Below, piece after piece: positions 5,804 to 11,308 of a stretch of 11,308 nt of DNA (its first letter is position 1; each line of letters starts with the position of its first letter). Under the pieces are notes generated by a model. That model saw only the letters and a list, made by a program, of their open reading frames with translations, ran no database searches and was not told where the DNA came from. The DNA is from an uncultured Prevotella sp. (GTDB lineage: Bacteria; Bacteroidota; Bacteroidia; Bacteroidales; Bacteroidaceae): contig CAAGFF010000155.1 in the NCBI GenBank assembly GCA_900769055.1, positions 1 through 11,308 of the forward strand, in the 5' to 3' direction. The position numbers and the translations under genes are program-made.

Positions 5804-7369
5804 ATGAGCAAACAGACAGAGAAGATTAAAGAGCTTGTGGCAAAGCGTGAGCAGGCTCGTCTCGGAGGTGGCGAGAAGGCCATCGAGAAACAACACCAGC
5901 GCGGCAAGTATACAGCTCGCGAGCGTATTGAAATGCTTGTTGATGAGGGTTCGTTCGAGGAGTATGACATGTTCAAGCTCCACAGATGCCACAATTTCGG
6001 AATGGAGAAGAAACAATATCCTGGCGATGGCGTAGTATGCGGAAGCGCAACTATTGACGGCCGTTTGGTATATGTCTCCGCACAGGACTTCACCGTAAAT
6101 GGCGGTTCGCTTTCCGAAACTATGGCTCAAAAGATATGCAAGGTCATGGATATGGCTGTTCAGAACGGAGCACCAATGATATGTATGAACGACTCTGGTG
6201 GCGCACGCATCCAGGAAGGTATCTGCTCACTGGCAGGATACGGCGAGATATTCGAGCGCAACATTCTTGCATCTGGTGTGATACCGCAAATCTCAGGTAT
6301 CTTCGGTCCTTGTGCCGGTGGTGCCGTTTACTCACCAGCCCTGACCGACTTCATTCTTATGATGGAGAATACCTCCTACATGTTCCTTACAGGACCGAAG
6401 GTTGTGAAAACCGTAACTGGTGAGGACATCGACGCAGAGCACCTTGGAGGCGCATCGGTACACGCATCAAAGAGTGGCGTAACGTCATTCACGGCAAAGA
6501 CCGAGGAGGAGGCAATGGAGATGATCAAGGCTCTCCTGAGCTACATTCCTTCAAACAATACAGAGGAAGCTCCACGTGTTGAGTGCACAGACCCCATCAA
6601 CCGTATGGAAGACTCCCTGAACGACATACTGCCCGACGACCCCAACAAGGCATACGACATGTACAAGGTCATCACGGCAATAACAGACAATGGCGAGTTC
6701 TTCGAGGTTCAGCCTAAGTTTGCCAAGAACATCATCACTGGCTTTGCACGCTTCAACGGTCAGAGCGTAGGTATCGTAGCCAATCAGCCATCAGCTTACG
6801 CTGGCGTTCTCGACACCAACGCAAGCCGCAAGGGTGCCCGCTTCGTTCGTTTCTGCGATGCCTTCAACATTCCTATTGTCAGCCTCGTAGACGTACCAGG
6901 CTTCCTCCCAGGTACAGGACAGGAGTACAATGCCGTTATTCTTCATGGTGCCCAGTTGCTCTATGCTTACGGCGAGGCAACAGTTCCAAAGATTACCATC
7001 ACCCTTCGCAAGAGCTATGGTGGCTCTCATATCGTGATGGGATGCAAGCAGCTCCGTGCAGACCTCAACTTCGCTTGGCCAACAGCCGAGATTGCCGTAA
7101 TGGGTGCCAGCGGTGCCGTAGCCGTACTCTCTGCAAGAGAGGCAAAGGCAAAGAAGGAGGCAGGCGAGGATGTAAAGGCATTCCTTGCTCAGAAGGAGGA
7201 AGAGTATACAGAGCTGTTCGCCAATCCTTATCAGGCCGCAAGCTATGGCTATATCGACGATGTAATAGAGCCACGCAACACCCGCTTCCGCATCTGCCGA
7301 GGACTCGCCCAGCTCGCCCACAAGCGTCAGAGCCTGCCAGCAAAGAAGCATGGATGCATGCCAATGTAA
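5804..7369 (+). CDS. mmdA: Methylmalonyl-CoA decarboxylase alpha / propionyl-CoA carboxylase beta-type carboxyltransferase
   Basis: A 521-residue biotin-dependent carboxyltransferase that moves CO2 between methylmalonyl-CoA or propionyl-CoA and carboxybiotin. Family signs run the full length: 'RGKYTARERIEMLVDEGSFE' (33-52), the first oxyanion-hole segment 'NDSGGARIQEG' (129-139), 'GPCAGGAVYSPAL' (168-180), 'TGPKVVKTVTGEDI' (196-209), the second crotonase-fold half with 'VDVPGFLPGTGQE' (362-374), 'SYGGSHIVMG' (404-413), 'AWPTAEIAVMGASGAVAVL' (424-442), and the C-terminal 'KKHGCMPM'. Asp420 in 'LRADLNFAW' sits where, from memory of Streptomyces PccB/AccB work, Asp favours propionyl-CoA over acetyl-CoA. 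The following 49-aa OadG-like gene and biotin carrier point to decarboxylase rather than carboxylase assembly, but no biotin carboxylase and no membrane beta subunit lie in the window, so direction and partners are inferred. The likely pathway is succinate-propionate fermentation. Confidence 0.9.
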   Translation: MSKQTEKIKELVAKREQARLGGGEKAIEKQHQRGKYTARERIEMLVDEGSFEEYDMFKLHRCHNFGMEKKQYPGDGVVCGSATIDGRLVYVSAQDFTVNGGSLSETMAQKICKVMDMAVQNGAPMICMNDSGGARIQEGICSLAGYGEIFERNILASGVIPQISGIFGPCAGGAVYSPALTDFILMMENTSYMFLTGPKVVKTVTGEDIDAEHLGGASVHASKSGVTSFTAKTEEEAMEMIKALLSYIPSNNTEEAPRVECTDPINRMEDSLNDILPDDPNKAYDMYKVITAITDNGEFFEVQPKFAKNIITGFARFNGQSVGIVANQPSAYAGVLDTNASRKGARFVRFCDAFNIPIVSLVDVPGFLPGTGQEYNAVILHGAQLLYAYGEATVPKITITLRKSYGGSHIVMGCKQLRADLNFAWPTAEIAVMGASGAVAVLSAREAKAKKEAGEDVKAFLAQKEEEYTELFANPYQAASYGYIDDVIEPRNTRFRICRGLAQLAHKRQSLPAKKHGCMPM

Positions 7370-7431
7370 TGGGATGGTCTGTATTATGTAATTGGATTGT
7401 ATAACCACAACACAATATAAACATCTCTGAC

Positions 7432-7581
7432 ATGGACAAGAATATATATGCAGCCATAGCCATGGCTCTCTTCGAGCATCAGGGCAACAACGTTCACGAC
7501 AAGGAACCGGGCATCATCACCATCAAGCCCAAGCAGACTATGTGGGATGCGAAGTTCCTCTCGTTTACACCGAAGCCCTAA
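7432..7581 (+). CDS. 49-aa OadG C-terminus-like subunit (MmdE-like)
   Basis: An ATG at 7432 opens a 49-codon frame ending in TAA at 7579-7581, reading MDKNIYAAIAMALFEHQGNN then VHDKEPGIITIKPKQTMWDA then KFLSFTPKP. The pattern A-A-I-A-x-A-L, an acidic turn, I-I-T-I-K, and W-x-A-K-F matches the C-terminal cytoplasmic segment of OadG/MmdD-type subunits of sodium-pumping biotin decarboxylases. In Veillonella, methylmalonyl-CoA decarboxylase has a small epsilon subunit (MmdE, about 55 residues) related to the C-terminus of the delta subunit and encoded before the biotin carrier; this gene has the same size and place. There is no membrane anchor. It lies 62 bases after the alpha subunit and 80 bases before the biotin carrier. 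The role is probably to stabilise the complex. The family call is by eye. Confidence 0.7.
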   Translation: MDKNIYAAIAMALFEHQGNNVHDKEPGIITIKPKQTMWDAKFLSFTPKP

Positions 7582-7661
7582 CGCGGAAACATCCTGTGCC
7601 ACTACAGGTTGTGACGACTTAGACGAAGGAAGAATCGAACAATTATTTAAAGCATAAGACA

Positions 7662-8090
7662 ATGAAAGAATACAAATATACAATCGACGGAAAGGAATAC
7701 AAGGTCGAAATAGGCGAAATCGTTGAGAACATCGCCGACGTAACAGTCAATGGCGAGTCTTTCAAGGTAGAGCTTGAGCCAGAAAAGGAACCTGAGAAGA
7801 AGAAAGTAGTACTCGGCAAACCGACAGATGCCCAAGACAGCGAGGAGCAGACAACAAGCGCAGCCAATGCCAATACAGCCAATGCCGTAAAGGCCCCGCT
7901 TCCAGGCGTGGTAACAGAGATTAAGGTTGCTGTTGGCGACAGCGTAAAGGCTGGCGACACAGTCCTCGTTCTTGAGGCTATGAAGATGGCCAACAACATC
8001 GAGGCAGAGAAGGACGGCAAGGTTACGGCCATCTGCGTGAAGACCGGAGAGAGCGTGATGGAAGACTCACCACTCGTGGTTATCGAATAA
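7662..8090 (+). CDS. mmdC: Biotin carboxyl carrier protein of the decarboxylase/carboxylase (MmdC-like)
   Basis: A 142-residue biotinyl carrier. The N-terminal 40 residues ('MKEYKYTIDGKEYKVEIGEI' onward) match the small beta-rich head found in MmdC and OadA-like carriers. Residues about 40-76 are a Glu/Lys then Ala/Asn/Thr-rich flexible linker, and residues 77-142 form the biotinyl domain. The biotin attachment motif is 'LEAMKMANN', with Lys108 as the modified residue, preceded by 'APLPGVVTEIKVAVGDSVKAGD'-type swing-domain sequence. It would carry carboxybiotin between the alpha subunit and a second active site: either the sodium-pumping beta subunit or a biotin carboxylase, neither of which is encoded here. 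It is the last gene of the operon. The gap before it holds a 5-bp hairpin (CCTGT 7593-7597 with ACAGG 7604-7608) and no T-run, so it is not a terminator. Confidence 0.9.
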   Translation: MKEYKYTIDGKEYKVEIGEIVENIADVTVNGESFKVELEPEKEPEKKKVVLGKPTDAQDSEEQTTSAANANTANAVKAPLPGVVTEIKVAVGDSVKAGDTVLVLEAMKMANNIEAEKDGKVTAICVKTGESVMEDSPLVVIE

Positions 8091-8187
8091 ACTCTTTTGT
8101 AAGTAATTGTACGCCATATAGGTATTGCAATCACCTTAATTATTTCGGTGGGAATTAATATAATCCACCTTAAAATTTCACAAATAA

Positions 8188-8229
8188 AGCCCGTTTTTGT
8201 TATAAAGAAACAAAAACGGGCTCTTTTTT
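8188..8229 (+). terminator. Strong Rho-independent terminator of the decarboxylase operon
   Basis: AGCCCGTTTTTGT (8188-8200) pairs perfectly with ACAAAAACGGGCT (8210-8222), extendable by T8201-A8209 to a 14-bp stem with a 7-base loop. A six-T run follows at 8224-8229. It lies about 100 bases after the biotin carrier stop codon. The - strand also shows a moderately T-rich exit, but no - strand gene ends here. Confidence 0.92.
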
Positions 8230-8242
8230 CAATATTTTTTCG

Positions 8243-8250
8243 TACATTTG
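8243..8250 (+). promoter_or_regulatory. Probable -7 promoter element for the glycogen-synthase-like operon
   Basis: TACATTTG at 8243-8250 fits TAnnTTTG and is followed by CA. It stands just after the preceding terminator and about 28 bases before the ATG at 8279. No TTTG is present 19-21 bases upstream, where the terminator stem ends. Transcription would begin near 8256. The AAGGA immediately before the start codon (8272-8276) is Shine-Dalgarno-like but unusually close. Confidence 0.55.
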
Positions 8251-8278
8251 CAAGAAGTTTAAACTCACTATAAGGAAA

Positions 8279-9085
8279 ATGGCCAAGAAAATTCTGTTTA
8301 TTAACCAGGAAATCACCCCTTACGTTCCTGAAACTAAAATGTCGCTGCTGGGACGTGACGTTCCTCAAAAGATGCAGGAGAGCGGATACGAAATTCGTAC
8401 CTTCATGCCTAAATGGGGAAACATCAACGAACGACGCGGACAACTGCATGAGGTTATCCGTCTTTCTGGCATGAACCTCATCATCGATGATACCGACCAT
8501 CCACTAATCATCAAAGTGGCATCCATTCCTACATCCAGACTACAGGTTTACTTTATCGACAATGAGGATTACTTCCTCAGACGTGCTGCTATGACTGCCG
8601 ACGAAACAGGAACAGAATATTCTGACAATGGAGAACGAGCCATATTCTTTGCAAGAGGCGTCCTTGAGACAGTAAAGAAGTTGAGATGGGCACCCGACAT
8701 CATCCATTGTCAAGGATGGATGAGTTCTGTCATACCATTATACATCAAGACTGCATATCACGAAGAACCGTCATTTGCAAACACCAAGGTCATCACATCA
8801 ATATTTGCCGACCAGATGAAGAGCACTCTGGGAAGCGAGTTCAAGAAGTGTGTGGAGTTCCGTGATGCCAATAGCGACCTGCTTAGCCCATACAACGAGA
8901 CTTTCGACTTCGTTGAACTTGGCAAGATGGCCATAGACTATAGCGACGGCATTATCGAGGCAGACCAGAACATCAATGCGGACCTCCTGAATTACGCATC
9001 AAGCAAGGGTACTCCGATACTCAACTATTGCGGAGACAACTTTACAGAGGCTTACCAGGAGTTCTATGAGAAAATTATTGGCTGA
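8279..9085 (+). CDS. One-domain glycogen/starch synthase-like protein (GT5 N-terminal half only)
   Basis: A 268-residue protein resembling only the N-terminal Rossmann half of GT5 glycogen synthases (full GlgA is about 480 residues). Matching landmarks are 'KKILFINQEITPYVPETK' at the start, 'FIDNEDYFLRR' (92-102), 'SDNGERAIFFARGVLET' (115-131) and 'WAPDIIHCQGWMSS' (137-150), with 'GIIEADQNINADLL' near the end. The motifs that bind ADP-glucose in active enzymes are altered: K-T-G-G-L becomes E-T-K-M-S (19-22 region), and the H-D-W of the VHAHDW motif becomes Q-G-W (145-147). The C-terminal nucleotide-sugar-binding domain is absent without a frameshift; the protein ends naturally in TGA. It is therefore unlikely to make glycogen alone. 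From memory, this short form is widespread in Bacteroidetes beside DUF4270 genes, so it is a stable family rather than a local truncation. It is followed 40 bases later by the DUF4270 gene. Confidence 0.8.
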   Translation: MAKKILFINQEITPYVPETKMSLLGRDVPQKMQESGYEIRTFMPKWGNINERRGQLHEVIRLSGMNLIIDDTDHPLIIKVASIPTSRLQVYFIDNEDYFLRRAAMTADETGTEYSDNGERAIFFARGVLETVKKLRWAPDIIHCQGWMSSVIPLYIKTAYHEEPSFANTKVITSIFADQMKSTLGSEFKKCVEFRDANSDLLSPYNETFDFVELGKMAIDYSDGIIEADQNINADLLNYASSKGTPILNYCGDNFTEAYQEFYEKIIG

Positions 9086-9125
9086 CAAATTCTTTTAGCT
9101 ACATATATACTACAGGATTAACAAT

Positions 9126-10571
9126 ATGAAATCAAAACTATTGGCAGTTATTGCAATGGTTGCCGTTGCAATAACTTCATGCGACGATACAACAGATACC
9201 ATTGGAGGCTCGATATCAGGCAACCTGGATAACGTAGACATACAGACCGCAGTCTACAACATCACCAGCCGCTCCATCATCTCCGACTCCGTATTGAGCA
9301 GGAACACTATAGGCTATCTCGGCAAGGTAAAAGACCCAGAGACAGGAAGCTATGTGACAAGCGACTTCATGACACAGTTTCAGGCTTTGGAGTATTTCAC
9401 ATTTCCTGAACAGGACTCGCTGGCTTACTATGATGCAGACAGCGTGCTGCATCGTGGCATCATCAAGGCTGACTCTTGTGAGTTGAGGTTGTTCTACGAC
9501 ACTTTCTATGGTGACTCCCTTGCTCCGATGAAGGTTACAGTCTACGAGATGAACAAACCCATGCTGGAGGACAGGAACTACTATTCCAACTTCGACCCTA
9601 TGGCCAATGGTTATATCAGGGAAGATGGTATATGCAAGGACAAGTCTTATTCGCTCATAGATCTCAGCGTAAGCGAGGAGGAAAGAGGCGAGGACGACTA
9701 TACCAACAACATCCGCATAAACCTCAACGACGAATACACGGACAAGGACGGGAAGAAGTACAACAACTATGGTACTTACATCATGCAGAAATACTATGAT
9801 GATCCCGAAAACTACAAGAACTCCATAACCTTCGCACACAACGTTGTCCCTGGCTTCTATTTCAAGTCAAAGAGCGGACTGGGAAGCATAGCAAACATCA
9901 GCAGCAGCATGCTCCTGCTCTATTTCTCATATCTTGAAGGAGATAGCGTGGTTACAGGTATGACGAAGTTTGCCGGAACAGAAGAAGTGTTGCAGACATC
10001 CAACATCTCCAACGACAAGGCGGTTATCGAGCAACTTGCTGCCGACAGGACTTGCACATATATCAAGACACCAGCAGGCTTGTTTACCGAGCTGACTATT
10101 CCTGTTGACGACATAATCAGAGGACATGAGAATGATACCATCAACTCTGCCAAACTGACGTTGACCCGAATCAACAATAGCGTACAGAGCAAGTATTCGC
10201 TCAGCGTACCCTCTACCCTACTGATGATTCCGAAGGATTCACTCTATAGTTTCTTCGAGACCCAGCAGATTGCCAACTACAAGAATTCTTTCCTTGCAAG
10301 CTGGAGCTACTCGACATCGTCAGGCAACTACGACAATACGTATGTTTTCAATAATATCGGCAACATGATTTCGGCCATGAACAGTTGCAATCGCCGCTCT
10401 CCTGACTGGAACAAGGTTGTTCTCATCCCCGTAACTGTTACTTACAACAGCTCGGGCACGCTTACCAAGGTTGTTCACGACATGTCTCTCTCAAGCACCA
10501 AGCTTATCGGAGGACCCGACAATCCCAATGAGCCAATTAAGCTCAACGTAATATATAGCCGCTTCAAGTAA
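9126..10571 (+). CDS. DUF4270 family lipoprotein, 481 aa
   Basis: A lipoprotein signal peptide covers residues 1-18, with a lipobox ending I-T-S before Cys19. The mature N-terminus C-D-D-T-T-D-T-I-G is acidic, which is compatible with a Bacteroidetes lipoprotein-export signal for surface display, but not proof of it. The next part ('IQTAVYNITSRSIISDSVLS', 'GYLGKVKDPETGSYVTSDF') and the repeated 'DSCELRLFYDTFYGDSLAPM' style strands match my memory of DUF4270, a beta-rich domain confined to Bacteroidetes and placed next to the one-domain glycogen synthase. The protein is full length for that family, ending '…EPIKLNVIYSRFK'. No catalytic motif is visible. No promoter is seen in the 40 bases before it, so it is probably in one operon with the gene upstream. 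Confidence 0.8.
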   Translation: MKSKLLAVIAMVAVAITSCDDTTDTIGGSISGNLDNVDIQTAVYNITSRSIISDSVLSRNTIGYLGKVKDPETGSYVTSDFMTQFQALEYFTFPEQDSLAYYDADSVLHRGIIKADSCELRLFYDTFYGDSLAPMKVTVYEMNKPMLEDRNYYSNFDPMANGYIREDGICKDKSYSLIDLSVSEEERGEDDYTNNIRINLNDEYTDKDGKKYNNYGTYIMQKYYDDPENYKNSITFAHNVVPGFYFKSKSGLGSIANISSSMLLLYFSYLEGDSVVTGMTKFAGTEEVLQTSNISNDKAVIEQLAADRTCTYIKTPAGLFTELTIPVDDIIRGHENDTINSAKLTLTRINNSVQSKYSLSVPSTLLMIPKDSLYSFFETQQIANYKNSFLASWSYSTSSGNYDNTYVFNNIGNMISAMNSCNRRSPDWNKVVLIPVTVTYNSSGTLTKVVHDMSLSSTKLIGGPDNPNEPIKLNVIYSRFK

Positions 10572-10585
10572 ATATACAATAAAAC

Positions 10586-10714
10586 ATGGCAGACAACTTC
10601 CTTGAGAGACAACGCCGTGACTATGAGGAGCGCAAGGCTGCATGGCTAAAGAAAAAGCGTGGCATACCAGTTAACAAAAGCCACATAGAACGACCAGAGG
10701 ACGAAAGCTTATGA
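10586..10714 (+). CDS. 42-aa charged conserved-type small protein
   Basis: ATG at 10586 opens 42 codons ending in TGA at 10712-10714. The protein begins 'MADNFLERQRRDYEERKAAW' and ends 'KSHIERPEDESL'. It is a very polar, probably helical peptide with a basic middle (LKKKRG) and an acidic end, with no signal peptide or membrane segment. It begins 14 bases after the DUF4270 stop codon, and its stop overlaps the YjbQ start (ATGA), so YjbQ translation is probably coupled to it. From memory, short proteins starting 'MADN(F/Y)LE' occur beside these genes in other Bacteroidetes, sometimes mislabelled 'dehydrogenase'. The function is unknown. Confidence 0.7.
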   Translation: MADNFLERQRRDYEERKAAWLKKKRGIPVNKSHIERPEDESL

Positions 10715-11124
10715 TACAGCAGACCGAATTCACCCTATCATCCAAACGCAGGGGATGTCACCTCGTAACGCAGGAGATAATGGCCAACCTGCCCAAGCCG
10801 TTGCCCAAGACAGGTATGCTTAACCTCTTCGTAAAGCATACGTCATGCGCTCTGAGCATAAACGAGAATGCTGACCCGGACGTTCGCTCGGACATGGAGA
10901 AGATAATGAACCATATAGTACGTGAAAACGAACCATACTACAACCACGTACTTGAAGGAGCAGACGACATGCCAGCTCATGCCAAAAGCTCGCTTTTCGG
11001 CGTAAGCATCACAATCCCCATTACCGAAAGCAGGCTTAATCTTGGTACTTGGCAGGGCATATACCTCTGTGAGTTCCGCGACTATGGAGGATCCAGAAAA
11101 ATAGTAGCAACAATATTTGAATGA
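10711..11124 (+). CDS. yjbQ: YjbQ family protein (UPF0047), secondary thiamine-phosphate synthase type
   Basis: A 137-residue cytosolic protein covering the whole UPF0047 family. All three signature blocks are present: 'HTSCALSINENADPDVR' (43-59), 'EGADDMPAHAKSSLFG' (82-97, with His90) and 'LNLGTWQGIYLCEFRD' (109-124). Members form trimers and carry a low thiamine-phosphate synthase activity that can replace ThiE in E. coli; the true physiological role is unsettled. No thiamine-pyrophosphate riboswitch or thiamine gene is near, so a thiamine role is not supported by context. The start overlaps the 42-aa gene by four bases (ATGA). It is the last gene of the operon, with a terminator 10 bases after the stop codon. 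Confidence 0.93.
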   Translation: MIQQTEFTLSSKRRGCHLVTQEIMANLPKPLPKTGMLNLFVKHTSCALSINENADPDVRSDMEKIMNHIVRENEPYYNHVLEGADDMPAHAKSSLFGVSITIPITESRLNLGTWQGIYLCEFRDYGGSRKIVATIFE

Positions 11125-11133
11125 CTTTTACCC

Positions 11134-11179
11134 AAACTCCCATTGTGTTTTTGAAAAACTCAATGGGAGTTTTTATTAT
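11134..11179 (+). terminator. Rho-independent terminator after yjbQ
   Basis: AAACTCCCATTG (11134-11145) pairs perfectly with CAATGGGAGTTT (11161-11172). Inside it, GTTT (11147-11150) pairs with AAAC (11156-11159) across one T-T mismatch. The T-rich run continues TTATTAT to 11179. The remaining bases to 11308 hold no gene I can support. Confidence 0.9.
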
Positions 11180-11308
11180 ACACATGCACAACAGCTTTGT
11201 AGTTTGTACCCCAGTTCGGGATAAAATAACGATTGGTTGAATGTGAAGACATAGGGCGCAAGTCTTCTTCCCATGCCATCAGACACGGGCTATATCAAAA
11301 GAATCGAA

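Noticed and set aside
6791..7408. 205-codon - strand frame inside the carboxyltransferase gene
   Set aside because: Antisense shadow of a fully conserved coding sequence; no promoter or family match.
7643..8500. 285-codon - strand frame across the biotin carrier, terminator and glycogen-synthase-like start
   Set aside because: It runs antisense to two clear genes and straight through a strong terminator and promoter; its Ser/Thr/Phe-rich translation resembles nothing known.
8279..9085. Frameshifted or truncated full-length glgA
   Set aside because: No GT-B C-terminal domain sequence is found in any frame downstream; the next gene is an intact DUF4270 lipoprotein, so the short form is natural.
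9216..9839. 207-codon - strand frame inside the DUF4270 gene
   Set aside because: Antisense shadow; hydrophobic Val/Ile-rich composition arises from reverse reading of Asp/Asn/Tyr codons.
11245..11267. GAAGAC/GTCTTC hairpin with 11-base loop near the right edge
   Set aside because: A six-base stem without a T-run or conserved context is expected by chance; I could not tie it to an RNA gene, an attachment site or an insertion-sequence end.
11160..11279. 39-codon - strand frame starting M-A-W-E-E-D
   Set aside because: It ends inside the yjbQ terminator stem, has no promoter, and no homologue that I recognise; it could be a remnant of something beyond the window edge, but the evidence is too thin.

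Overview
The window looks like a chromosomal stretch from a Prevotella/Segatella-type member of the Bacteroidales. The signs are Bacteroidetes-style promoters (TTTG, 19 bases, TAnnTTTG), AT-rich start sites mostly without a Shine-Dalgarno sequence, many lipoproteins, an OmpH-family lipoprotein, a TonB-dependent receptor with an N-terminal carboxypeptidase-regulatory-like domain, and the neighbourhood 'one-domain glycogen synthase / DUF4270 lipoprotein / tiny basic protein / YjbQ'. Genus is inferred from gene content, not from a marker gene. I see no phage, transposase, CRISPR array or defence gene.

Layout. Positions 1-148 hold the tail of an unidentified + strand gene, a two-copy 22-bp tandem repeat and a terminator. 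Positions 149-303 are non-coding, with a 15-bp direct repeat and, on the - strand, the terminator of the OmpH gene. Two - strand genes follow: an OmpH/Skp-like periplasmic lipoprotein (304-948) and, upstream of it, a 64-aa single-pass membrane protein (1006-1200) with a textbook Bacteroidetes promoter. Divergently, pepD (1324-2787, M20C aminoacyl-histidine dipeptidase) shares one base with a small lipoprotein gene (2787-3200). A 19-bp-stem hairpin separates these from a 791-aa TonB-dependent receptor (3334-5709).

The central metabolic unit has its own promoter: a biotin-dependent acyl-CoA carboxyltransferase/decarboxylase alpha subunit (5804-7369), an easily missed 49-aa protein resembling the C-terminal part of OadG-type subunits (7432-7581), and a biotin carrier protein (7662-8090), closed by a strong terminator. 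The order matches mmdA-mmdE-mmdC of methylmalonyl-CoA decarboxylase, but the membrane subunits (MmdB, and MmdD with its membrane anchor) are not here. The likely role is the methylmalonyl-CoA/propionyl-CoA step of succinate-propionate fermentation.

The last operon (8279-11124) carries a 268-aa protein equal to only the N-terminal half of a GT5 glycogen synthase with altered active-site motifs, a DUF4270 lipoprotein, a 42-aa charged protein, and YjbQ (UPF0047), whose start overlaps the 42-aa gene by four bases. A terminator ends it. In the final ~130 bases I see no gene. The most interesting items are the incomplete decarboxylase operon with its 49-aa subunit, the half-size glycogen synthase, and the two small proteins (64 and 42 aa).
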